The notes under the pieces: generated by a model
The model's database searches: none
The model's input: the letters and a program-made list of their open reading frames with translations, nothing else
Told to the model about the DNA's origin: nothing
Shown here: positions 17,759 through 25,478 of the stretch, piece after piece
Layout: each line of letters begins with the position of its first letter
Position numbering within the stretch: position 1 is the first letter of the stretch
Translations under genes and position numbers: made by a program
Assembly (NCBI RefSeq): GCF_011634775.1
Contig: NZ_JAALXT010000001.1
Span: 1,197,125 to 1,261,124 of the forward strand
Length of the DNA stretch: 64,000 nucleotides
Direction: 5' to 3'
Source: Thalassoroseus pseudoceratinae
Lineage (GTDB): Bacteria; Planctomycetota; Planctomycetia; Planctomycetales; Planctomycetaceae

Positions 17759-18781
17759 TTACTGATCGGCGTATTGAGCTTCGGCGGGTGTCGTCTGCGG
17801 AGTGGGCAACTCACCACGGGAAACGAAATACCAGACGCCCCCAATCGCCGCGACGCAGATTGTGACGATGCGATAGGCAATCCCCGAGAGAAAACCGATA
17901 CTATCGGTCGAACCCGCAAGACCGTAAAGATAGGCCATCGCCCCTTCCATTGCCCCCACACCACCCGGCAGCGGGATGATCACCCCCACCAATTGTGCCG
18001 GTGGCGACAACTGCAAATGCATCGCGAAACTCGGAATCATGTCGATACCTTGAACCGATGCCGCCGCGAGATAGACCGAGGCAATCGTCACCACATGCGC
18101 AAAGCAACTCAGCAGAATCACTAAGATCACGACCTTCCATCGAGCCTGATAAAGCCGAACCGCATTGATGACGCCGCCGAACAGCCTGCCAATCTTGGGC
18201 AGTTCAACCAAACGCCGCACCCAGATGTCGTGTGTCGTCCAGGGGTGTAGAATCAGCAAAATCCCAACACTCAACCCGATTCCCACCCAAACGATCGTGT
18301 TTGCGATGTACTTGAACTGCGGATGGTCGCGAAGCGGTGTGGCCATACTCATGGCCGCTGCGCCCACGATCAGCAAGCCGACTAACCCGACAATTCGGTC
18401 AAGCAGTACGGTCGCCAACGCGACTAATCGGCGTTCGGGCTGCTGTTTCACCAGTAGAGAGGCTTTGACGACATCTCCGCCGACCGCCCCCGGGGCAATG
18501 TAGTTAAAGACGTAGCCGATAAACCCCAATCGAATGGCATCACGCCAGGAAAAGGGGAGATCCTGAGCCCAAACAAGAAGAAACCAGCGGGAGTAAGTCA
18601 CCACCTGGGCGAAAAAGCACAGCCCGATTGCCCCAAGGAAGCCCCAAGGGTTCACACGTGACCACTCGAATTGGCGAAAACTCTCGCCGTGTTTCGTGAA
18701 GAGGAATCCGAGAATTCCGACCGCAACGAGCCATTTCAGCCAATTTTGGTTCTTGCTGATCCATTGGCCACAAAAACGCAT
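17759..18781 (-). CDS. UPF0104 / lysylphosphatidylglycerol synthase transmembrane-region protein
   Basis: The 340-residue polytopic membrane protein has about eight hydrophobic helices and the family signatures GYVFNYIAPGAVGGDVVKA, VLLDRIVGLVGLL and PLPGGVGAMEGAM. It corresponds to the flippase-like half of MprF (AglD-like) without a synthase domain. In a polysaccharide operon such proteins may move lipid-linked precursors or other lipids across the membrane (inference). The ATG at 18781 is preferred to a TTG three codons earlier. It lies 194 bases before the Wzz-like gene and probably opens the operon. Confidence 0.85.
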   Translation of the reverse strand: MRFCGQWISKNQNWLKWLVAVGILGFLFTKHGESFRQFEWSRVNPWGFLGAIGLCFFAQVVTYSRWFLLVWAQDLPFSWRDAIRLGFIGYVFNYIAPGAVGGDVVKASLLVKQQPERRLVALATVLLDRIVGLVGLLIVGAAAMSMATPLRDHPQFKYIANTIVWVGIGLSVGILLILHPWTTHDIWVRRLVELPKIGRLFGGVINAVRLYQARWKVVILVILLSCFAHVVTIASVYLAAASVQGIDMIPSFAMHLQLSPPAQLVGVIIPLPGGVGAMEGAMAYLYGLAGSTDSIGFLSGIAYRIVTICVAAIGGVWYFVSRGELPTPQTTPAEAQYADQ

Positions 18782-19145
18782 GAATCGCAAATCGGTCGTC
18801 CGAAGAAATGTGATGATGGGGTGGAATCACGGACGCACACCGTATCGGATTGCCGAAAAACCCGCAATCCCAACGTATGCCCTCCAATCATCCCAGCCTC
18901 ACGAGACCAACACGATCGTAAACGATGCGGGCAACGCAACCCGAGTCCGGTCAAAGCCTTACGAAACCTTAGTTGTGGGACTCAGAATGCCGGTGAATTC
19001 GCTTGAGAAATCCGCTAACAGCGGGTATATTTCGTCTGACTCGCAAGCCCCATCATCATCCAATGATGGTGCTCGCGACGAACAAGTTGGAATGGATTCC
19101 AACCCACAGGCATCAAATTCACGCCACAATTCGGGGAGTTCAAGG
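18782..19145. other. Divergent intergenic region (364 bases)
   Basis: No gene is supported. The region must hold the promoter of the polysaccharide operon and that of the zinc-ribbon gene. A short perfect hairpin CATCAT/ATGATG with a three-base loop lies around 19052-19066. The plus-strand frame is open through much of it, but the translation has no recognisable features. Confidence 0.35.
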
Positions 19146-19454
19146 ATGAGCCACCTCAAACTGTATCGTCCGTCGATCAATCGCGAAGTGACCCTCCGTT
19201 TCGACGAACCGGAACGGGATGTTATTCGGTTTCCGAAGTTCTCGCGACGCTCTGTCGGTTCGTCGGGGATGAGTATCCTCAGTCGAGCACGCACGCTCCA
19301 CGAAAACCGCACCTGCCCAGAATGCGGTCACTGTGTTGTCGAACCAGTGGAACTCGATGACGCAGTCGTCAACTGCAATGGAATGCCGATTCCCGGCACT
19401 GCCACCTTGGTCGGTTTTCACTGCGTCCGCTGCGAAAGCGAATGGCCCGTCTAG
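19146..19454 (+). CDS. Small zinc-ribbon protein of unknown function
   Basis: The 102-residue protein starts MSHLKLYRPSINREV and carries two CxxC knuckles, CPECGHC near residue 62 and CVRC near residue 94, which would form a treble-clef or zinc-ribbon fold. Between them is a short beta-rich stretch (NGMPIPGTATLVGF). The ATG at 19146 has GGGGAG eight to nine bases upstream. The frame is open for another 150 codons upstream, but that part lies largely over the divergent membrane-protein gene and looks non-coding. I do not recognise the family. Confidence 0.65.
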   Translation: MSHLKLYRPSINREVTLRFDEPERDVIRFPKFSRRSVGSSGMSILSRARTLHENRTCPECGHCVVEPVELDDAVVNCNGMPIPGTATLVGFHCVRCESEWPV

Positions 19455-19639
19455 ATCGCGTTGGGCGACGAAACTGAATCACGCCGGACATTTTTCGCGC
19501 CCGCCGGTGTGATCTTCAGTTGTAACACGTTGAGACTCACGGCCTGAATCCCTCCCGATCTGGTCGCATTCCAACGCCGCCGTTGGTACTCTGTTGTCGT
19601 GCAAAACCACGATTGAGAACCAACCGGCGGAGGATACGG

Positions 19640-20908
19640 ATGCGATTCAATGGGGGAGTTTGGGTAGCCGTTGTCGTTGCGACGACAACACTCCAAGGCA
19701 GTGATTGGCCGCAAATTCTCGGCCCAAACCGGGATGGAGTGGTCCCAGGAGAAACCATCACCAACGGATGGCCCGCTGACGGTCCGCCAGTCCTCTGGGA
19801 ACGGCCGGTTGGTACGGGTTTCGCCGGGATTGCAGTCTCCGACGACATCGCGATCCTTTTCCATCGTGTTGCCGGCAAAGAGCGGATCGAAGCCATGAAC
19901 ACGGCGTCTGGTCGTGTACTTTGGACCTCCGACGCCCCCGCCACGTTCCAGCCGTCGTATACAAGCGACAACGGCCCCCGAGCCGTTCCGCTCATCCACA
20001 ACAATCACGTCTACACATACGGTGCCATGGGCACGCTTCGTTGCGTGACGTTGTCCGATGGCAAAACCGTCTGGTCTCGTGAGACATTCGACGAGTACAA
20101 CTCCAAACGCACCCGACGCGGCGAACCGCCTGAAGGTTATTTCGGTCTCGGCAGCACACCGATTGTTGCCGACAACAAACTGCTTGTGAATGTCGGCGGT
20201 GACGACGCTAACGCGGGAATTGTGGCATTTGATCTCAAGACGGGCAAAACCGTGTGGAAGAATACCGCCACGCGGGCGAGTTATTCCTCACCGACCGCCG
20301 TCACACTGCATGGCCAACCAAGAGTTGTATTTGCGACTCGATTCGAGGTGCTTGCGATTGATCCTCGCAATGGCCAAGTCGCCTGGCAATTCCCGTTCGG
20401 CGAACCGGGACCGAATGTGACGGCCGCCAACCCGTTGATCTTCGACGATCGACTCTTCATCTCCGCCAGTTACGGTTTCGGAGCCGTTTATGCGAAAGTC
20501 TCTCCGAACAGCGTCGAAGAACTCTGGCGACGAGACGATTTGCTCTCCAGCCAATACACCACCAGTGTCCGACTACCGACAGAGACGGGGATTCATCTCA
20601 TTGGAATCCACGGTCGGCAAGACATCGGTCGGGCGGCACTCCGGTGCGTTGATGTTAGCACGGAAAAAGTCCTGTGGGAGCAAACTGACTTTGGTTATGC
20701 GACCGTGCTCTTGATCAAGAACAAACTGCTGGCACTGAAGACGGATGGCGAACTCGTGCTGGCGGAAGTCAGTTCAGCTGGGTACCGCGAACTGGCGACA
20801 GCCCAGGTTCTCGATAGTACAACCCGAGCGTTGCCCGCATTGGTGGACGGCAAACTCTTCATTCGAGATACCAAAACCCTGAAGTGTTTGGACCTCAGCG
20901 GCAAGTGA
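19640..20908 (+). CDS. Secreted PQQ-type beta-propeller (BamB-like) protein
   Basis: The 422-residue protein has an N-terminal signal peptide (MRFNGGVWVAVVVATTTLQG) followed by DWPQILGPNRDGV, the usual opening of planctomycete PQQ-binding-like beta-propeller proteins. Repeats with the pattern of these blades are visible: NTASGRVLWT, LSDGKTVWSRE, DLKTGKTVWKN, DPRNGQVAWQF and VSTEKVLWEQ. The fold is predicted to be an eight-bladed propeller in the periplasm. There is no evidence for a bound cofactor or dehydrogenase activity. The ATG has a GGAGG ribosome site at the right distance. A strong hairpin terminator follows 11 bases after the stop. Confidence 0.88.
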   Translation: MRFNGGVWVAVVVATTTLQGSDWPQILGPNRDGVVPGETITNGWPADGPPVLWERPVGTGFAGIAVSDDIAILFHRVAGKERIEAMNTASGRVLWTSDAPATFQPSYTSDNGPRAVPLIHNNHVYTYGAMGTLRCVTLSDGKTVWSRETFDEYNSKRTRRGEPPEGYFGLGSTPIVADNKLLVNVGGDDANAGIVAFDLKTGKTVWKNTATRASYSSPTAVTLHGQPRVVFATRFEVLAIDPRNGQVAWQFPFGEPGPNVTAANPLIFDDRLFISASYGFGAVYAKVSPNSVEELWRRDDLLSSQYTTSVRLPTETGIHLIGIHGRQDIGRAALRCVDVSTEKVLWEQTDFGYATVLLIKNKLLALKTDGELVLAEVSSAGYRELATAQVLDSTTRALPALVDGKLFIRDTKTLKCLDLSGK

Positions 20909-20919
20909 ATCCGCAAAAA

Positions 20920-20954
20920 AAAGATGCCAAGACTCAAGGAGCCTTGGCATCTTT
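20920..20954. terminator. Bidirectional intrinsic terminator between convergent genes
   Basis: A perfect 12-base-pair stem is formed by AAAGATGCCAAG (20920-20931) and CTTGGCATCTTT (20943-20954), with an A run on the left and T run on the right. It can end both the beta-propeller transcript and the leftward transcript of the small cytochrome genes. Confidence 0.85.
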
Positions 20955-21061
20955 CAAATTCAGAACCGTTGCAGCGATATTGAGTCGAGCAATTTTCGTC
21001 TCGTGGTAGTCAGTGTACAACGCCTGAGTCGCGTCGACCACTTTCACGGACGACTATCAGT

Positions 21062-21433
21062 CTACTCTTTGTTAGTGCCAGGCAACTTGCCAGCTTTGAT
21101 CAGGTCGCCGAAAGTCTTGCCACTCTCACTTTTTTCGGACTCGATCTTCTTCAGAGCGTTTTTGATTTTGTCGGTATCGCTCACATTGGCCGCTCCCAAG
21201 GCTTTCCCCAAAGCTTTGCCGTAGTCATTGCGAACCTTCTTCTTGCGATTGTTCGCGGTCGGGTGGCAAACAGCACATCGAGCCTTGTCGATCGACGCTT
21301 TCAGGCCAGAGTACTCTTTCGTGAAGACTGCCAAATACTTAGGGCGTGCGTGAAGCTGAGATGCGTCAACCATCACGAACCCCAATGCGATGGCGAACGT
21401 GCCAATGGCGAACGAAAAGCGAGATGATTTCAT
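21062..21433 (-). CDS. Small secreted CxxCH (cytochrome c-like) protein, copy 1
   Basis: The 123-residue protein has a signal peptide (MKSSRFSFAIGTFAIALGF, cleavage likely around VDASQLHA), then RPKYLAVFTKEY, one heme-binding motif CAVCH, a Lys-rich middle, and the ending GKTFGDLIKAGKLPG. It is a paralogue of the gene just upstream, sharing both flanks of the heme motif. The protein is predicted to carry one covalent heme in the periplasm, but I see no clear distal methionine ligand. An AAGGAAG ribosome site supports the ATG at 21433. I know no characterised homologue. Confidence 0.82.
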   Translation of the reverse strand: MKSSRFSFAIGTFAIALGFVMVDASQLHARPKYLAVFTKEYSGLKASIDKARCAVCHPTANNRKKKVRNDYGKALGKALGAANVSDTDKIKNALKKIESEKSESGKTFGDLIKAGKLPGTNKE

Positions 21434-21631
21434 GCGGGACTTCCTTGAGGAATAAAGGCCGGCGACGTTGCGGTTTTCCACTCCTGGAACTGCAGGAGCA
21501 GCAACCGCTGTATAATTCATCTTCCCAACGCGAAGCAAGACCACCCAAAACACTCGGGCGGTCTTGCAACTGTTGAATGTCGAAATCCGGATGCCATCCG
21601 ACACCGAATTCCGAATTTCGTTCGATCGTGA

Positions 21632-21997
21632 TTACTCGGCAGCGACAGGCAGTTTGCCGGCTTTGAGCAAATCGCCGAAGGTTTTGCCTTCAACTTCGCT
21701 GTCCATCTTTTCCACTTTGCCCAACGCTTCTTTCAAAGCATCGGCGTCTTTCTCGTTCTTCTTGGCCAAGCTTTTGCCCAGACCTTTGCCGTAAGCGTTC
21801 CAGCCTTTTTTGTCGAGTTTGCCGTCTTTTTTGGCGTGACAAACGAAGCAGTTCACTTTGTTTTCCTTCGCGACGTTTTCATATTCCGTCTTGAAGGCTT
21901 TGAGGTATTGCGGACGAGCTTCGCTGGTGGATGGGCTCAGCAAGAAAGCTCCGGCGACCGCCAGAACAGGTACCAAATTCAGCATTCCACGCATCAT
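21632..21997 (-). CDS. Small secreted CxxCH (cytochrome c-like) protein, copy 2
   Basis: The 121-residue protein resembles its neighbour: signal peptide (MLNLVPVLAVAGAFLLSPS, cleavage near TSEA), RPQYLKAFKTEY, the heme motif CFVCH, a Lys/Asp-rich segment with AYGKGLGKSLAKK, and GKTFGDLLKAGKLPV at the end. A GGGAGG ribosome site lies six bases before the ATG at 21997. The two genes lie 198 bases apart on the same strand and arose by duplication. Role is unknown; electron transfer or heme sensing in the periplasm is possible. Confidence 0.82.
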   Translation of the reverse strand: MMRGMLNLVPVLAVAGAFLLSPSTSEARPQYLKAFKTEYENVAKENKVNCFVCHAKKDGKLDKKGWNAYGKGLGKSLAKKNEKDADALKEALGKVEKMDSEVEGKTFGDLLKAGKLPVAAE

Positions 21998-22398
21998 GTT
22001 CCTCCCAAGTGTTCAAAGAAATTTACACATCCCCGTAGTTCGACTCAGACCAACACTCCACAGAGTCACACGATCCAACATGCGATCCATTTTCCGAAAT
22101 CGACGTCTTCGACGAATCCATTGAAGTTGATCCGAACCGCGAACCATTAGAAACCTGCCAAACGGCAGTGTCAACTGTGCAAGATCGGGCAGACTGGAAA
22201 ACCGGCGAACTGATCGCAAGTTGCCACCCGAAATCCTGTTGTGTCAATGGCGTATTCCAGCTAAAACCCGTCATGCGTCCCAGGTCCGTTGGCTGCGACG
22301 ATTCCCTGCGTGCAGTTGTTTTCCTAGTCGCGAATGCTCGACGAAGTCGGGTATTGTCTCGCCTTGATGCATCGCGACAATCCGCTCGGATAAACCAT

Positions 22399-23259
22399 AT
22401 GTTCCGTTTCCCCGTTCCGACGCCGACGCGGTCACTTTCTTCTCGGCTCGCATGGTTGACCGTCGGAATAACCGTCACCGCCGGACTGGTCTTCGCGTGG
22501 GGTGCAAACCGTGTTCCCGCGAACACGAATTCCGTGCTCGCGTTGCACGAGCCACCACAGCGTGCGTCTCTGACCGGACCCCGCTTTCGGATTGGGAGTT
22601 TCAATATCCGTGGTGGCAAGAATCGAGCGAACGAGTTCGATCTCACCCGCACGGTCGAAGCGTTGCGAAAACACCACTTGGACGTGATTGGTCTCAGCGA
22701 AGTTCATGGGCACGCGTGGGGAGAGTTGCCGAATCAAGCGGTTGAACTTGGTGAAGCGCTGGATCGGTCCGCTGTCTTCGTGCCCACGGAGCGACGCTAT
22801 TGGCACGATCATTTCGGCAACGGAGTCCTGACGAATGTGGAACTCGGTGCCATCCATTGGGTTCCGTTACCGGGCACGCAGGGCAAGAAGTTCCGCAATG
22901 CGGTCCTCACGAATTTTCAAGTGGGTGAGACGACCGTTCATTTTCTCACGGTCCATCTCGACCGCGTCAAGGACCGTCCTCATCAACTTCGACAAGTCAT
23001 CACCTTGTTCAATTCCCTCAAGGAACCAGCGATCCTCGTCGGCGATTTGAACACCACTGCTGACGATCCCCAATTGGCTGCGTTGTTGGCTCGTGCCGAC
23101 GTCCACGACGCGGTTGCGGAAGGGCTGGGTGATCCGGTGGATCGCCGAATTGACTGGATTCTCACACGGGGATTGAAAACCATCGACGCGGATTGCATCG
23201 ACGAAGGGGCCTCCGATCATCCGCTTGTTTGGGCGGAATTTGAAGTCCTCGAACGCTGA
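22399..23259 (+). CDS. Endonuclease/exonuclease/phosphatase (EEP) family protein, membrane anchored
   Basis: The 286-residue protein has an N-terminal hydrophobic helix (LAWLTVGITVTAGLVFAWG) and an EEP domain. Catalytic motifs are IGSFNIRGG, the metal-binding Glu in GLSEVHGH, HLDRVKDR with its histidine, GDLNTT and the final SDHPLVWAEF. Members hydrolyse phosphodiester or phosphomonoester bonds in nucleic acids, phosphoinositides or sphingolipids. The substrate here is unknown, but the export/anchor helix points to an extracytoplasmic one. The ATG at 22399 begins just before the anchor. Confidence 0.85.
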   Translation: MFRFPVPTPTRSLSSRLAWLTVGITVTAGLVFAWGANRVPANTNSVLALHEPPQRASLTGPRFRIGSFNIRGGKNRANEFDLTRTVEALRKHHLDVIGLSEVHGHAWGELPNQAVELGEALDRSAVFVPTERRYWHDHFGNGVLTNVELGAIHWVPLPGTQGKKFRNAVLTNFQVGETTVHFLTVHLDRVKDRPHQLRQVITLFNSLKEPAILVGDLNTTADDPQLAALLARADVHDAVAEGLGDPVDRRIDWILTRGLKTIDADCIDEGASDHPLVWAEFEVLER

Positions 23260-23383
23260 TGGCGGAATCAATCGCAGGAGTGTTCGATCCAAGCACGCGA
23301 TGCTTGAAAGATTGCCGCCAATTGACGACGATGGGACGTTCTGTCAAACGAAATTATCGGTCCCAAAGAACGCCGTCGCCCCT

Positions 23384-24877
23384 ATGATCTGTGTCAGTAT
23401 TGGTCGGTCTCGACACGAACGCATGATTGACGAACACAAACTCCTCGCCAAGCAGGGGGCGGAGTTGGTGGAATTCCGTGTGGATTGGCTCGGCCGATCA
23501 CCGGATGTCGTCAAATTATTGAACGAACGCCCAACGCCTTGCGTGATCACATGCCGCCGTCCGGAAGATCGAGGCCGTTGGCGAGGTACCGAAGAACAAC
23601 GGTTGACAATTCTCCGGTCCGCCATCGTCGCTGAAGCCGATTATGTGGATCTCGAAGAAGATATCGCCGACGACATCAAACGCTACGGGCCAACAAAGCG
23701 AATTGTGAGCTATCACAACTTCGATGAAACTCCAGACGACTTGGAAGACATTCACGAACGGCTTTGCGGGAAAGATCCCGACATCGTCAAGATCGTCACG
23801 ACGGCGAACGCTCACGCCGACATCGTGCGAATGATGAAACTTGTCCAGCAATCCAAAGTCCCGACCGTCGGTTTTTGTATGGGGGAAATCGGCATTCCCA
23901 GCCGAATCCTATGCGGCAAATACGGTTCGCCATTCACTTACGCCACTTTCAGCAAAGAACGGCAACTAGCGCCTGGCCAATTGTCTTTCGAAGACATGCA
24001 TCTCGGCTACCGATACAAGCAAATCGGCCCGTCGACGCAAGTGTTTGGTGTGGTCGGCGATCCGATCGCACACAGTCTCAGCCCGCAAATTCACAATGCC
24101 GCTTTTCAAAAAGACGGCTTCGACGGCGTTTACGTTCCCTTTCGGATCTTCAAAGGTGAGTTGGAGAAGTCTCTCAAGGCGTTGGAATGGCTCGACATTC
24201 AGGGTCTGAGCGTGACGATTCCGCATAAACAAGCGACCGTCAAAATCGCCAAGCATTTTGAAGATTCCGTCAAAGAGATCGGTGCGGCCAACACACTTTA
24301 CCGATCCGATCAGCAAGAGTGGCACGCGGCCAACACCGACTACGACGCCGCACTCAAATGCATGCTCAGTGGATTCAAACGTCGCGGCGACGCTGAACCA
24401 AGTCTCGTCGGGCGTGACGTGTTGATGCTCGGAGCCGGCGGAGTCGGGCGAGCGGTCGGCAAAGCGGTTATCAAGAACGGCGGACGGTTGACCATCACGA
24501 ACCGTTCTCCCAAAAAAGCGGAAGAGTTGGCTGCCGAATTAGGTTGCAAGACGGTTCCCTGGACCGACCGGGGCGATGTGGATTACGAGTTGCTGGTGAA
24601 CTGCACATCGGTCGGCATGCATCCAGATGTCGATGTGGCCCCATTTGCCGAAGATTGTTTCATTGAGAACACCGTCGTTTTCGATACTGTTTATACGCCG
24701 GAAAACACACTCTTTCTGAAACGGGCCCGCAAACGTGGGTGTCATGTTGTGGCGGGAACGGAGATGTTCGTACGCCAAGCCGCTGTGCAATATGAACGAT
24801 TCACGCAACGGACCGCGCCGGTCGAAACAATGTTGAAGACTCTTCGCCGGATCATTTCGCCGGTTCACATTTCGTGA
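23384..24877 (+). CDS. aroDE: Fused type I 3-dehydroquinate dehydratase / shikimate dehydrogenase
   Basis: The 497-residue protein carries two consecutive steps of the shikimate pathway. Residues 1-220 are a type I dehydroquinase with the catalytic His in SYHNFDETP (His111) and the Schiff-base Lys in VKIVTTANAHAD (Lys136). Residues 220-497 are shikimate dehydrogenase, with VVGDPIAHSLSPQIHN, the catalytic Lys in SVTIPHK, the Asp in AANTDYDA, and the NADP site GAGGVGRAV plus TNRS. Such a fusion is typical of plants and also occurs in planctomycetes and Chlamydiae. The ATG at 23384 begins exactly where the family begins. It is 61 bases before aroK, so an aro operon is likely. Confidence 0.95.
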   Translation: MICVSIGRSRHERMIDEHKLLAKQGAELVEFRVDWLGRSPDVVKLLNERPTPCVITCRRPEDRGRWRGTEEQRLTILRSAIVAEADYVDLEEDIADDIKRYGPTKRIVSYHNFDETPDDLEDIHERLCGKDPDIVKIVTTANAHADIVRMMKLVQQSKVPTVGFCMGEIGIPSRILCGKYGSPFTYATFSKERQLAPGQLSFEDMHLGYRYKQIGPSTQVFGVVGDPIAHSLSPQIHNAAFQKDGFDGVYVPFRIFKGELEKSLKALEWLDIQGLSVTIPHKQATVKIAKHFEDSVKEIGAANTLYRSDQQEWHAANTDYDAALKCMLSGFKRRGDAEPSLVGRDVLMLGAGGVGRAVGKAVIKNGGRLTITNRSPKKAEELAAELGCKTVPWTDRGDVDYELLVNCTSVGMHPDVDVAPFAEDCFIENTVVFDTVYTPENTLFLKRARKRGCHVVAGTEMFVRQAAVQYERFTQRTAPVETMLKTLRRIISPVHIS

Positions 24878-24938
24878 TTTCCCCAAGGACATGTTTGGCG
24901 TGATGCCAATCTAATTTTCTCATTCAAAGTGTCCATCC

Positions 24939-25478
24939 ATGATTCTCTCACTCATCGGTTATCGTGGCAGCGGAAAAAGCACCGTGGCCGCCATCTTAGC
25001 TCAGCGTTTGGGATGGGCCTGGGTCGACAGTGACCGCGAAATTGTGCGACGCGCAGGCCGACCGATTCGAGAAATCTTCGCTCAAAACGGCGAGCCGGCG
25101 TTCCGGGAACTGGAACGTCAAGTTCTGGCCGAATTGCTCAGCCGCGATGAGTTGGTGCTGGCCACCGGTGGGGGTGCCATTCTCAACGCAGACACCCGAG
25201 CCCAGATGAAAACCGTGGGGCCGATCGTCTGGCTCACCGCAGACATCGAAACACTCATGACACGACTTGCAGGCGATGCGAACACAAAAGACGATCGCCC
25301 CAACTTGACGGATGTTGGGGGACGTCAGGAAATTGAAACCGTCCTCAACCAACGCAATCCGATTTATCAAGAGTGTGCCGACATCACACTACCCACTGAT
25401 CAAACCGATCCGGAAACGCTCGCCGGCCAAATCATCTCAGCGATGCCCCGTTGGGACGCGAAGGGAGAAGGTTCGTGA
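24939..25478 (+). CDS. aroK: Shikimate kinase
   Basis: The 179-residue enzyme phosphorylates shikimate with ATP. It has the P-loop GYRGSGKST at residue 7, the shikimate-binding DSDREIVRRAG with the Asp and Arg, EPAFRELERQV, LATGGGAI (Walker B-like, substrate-binding glycines) and the lid arginines in DDRPNL. Size is normal. It follows the aroDE fusion at 61 bases. Its last codons overlap the GTG start of the prepilin peptidase gene by four bases. Confidence 0.95.
   Translation: MILSLIGYRGSGKSTVAAILAQRLGWAWVDSDREIVRRAGRPIREIFAQNGEPAFRELERQVLAELLSRDELVLATGGGAILNADTRAQMKTVGPIVWLTADIETLMTRLAGDANTKDDRPNLTDVGGRQEIETVLNQRNPIYQECADITLPTDQTDPETLAGQIISAMPRWDAKGEGS

Noticed and set aside
18696-19145. 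N-terminal extension of the zinc-ribbon protein by 150 codons
   Set aside because: It overlaps the start of the divergent membrane-protein gene, is low in conserved features, and the ATG at 19146 has a clear ribosome site.
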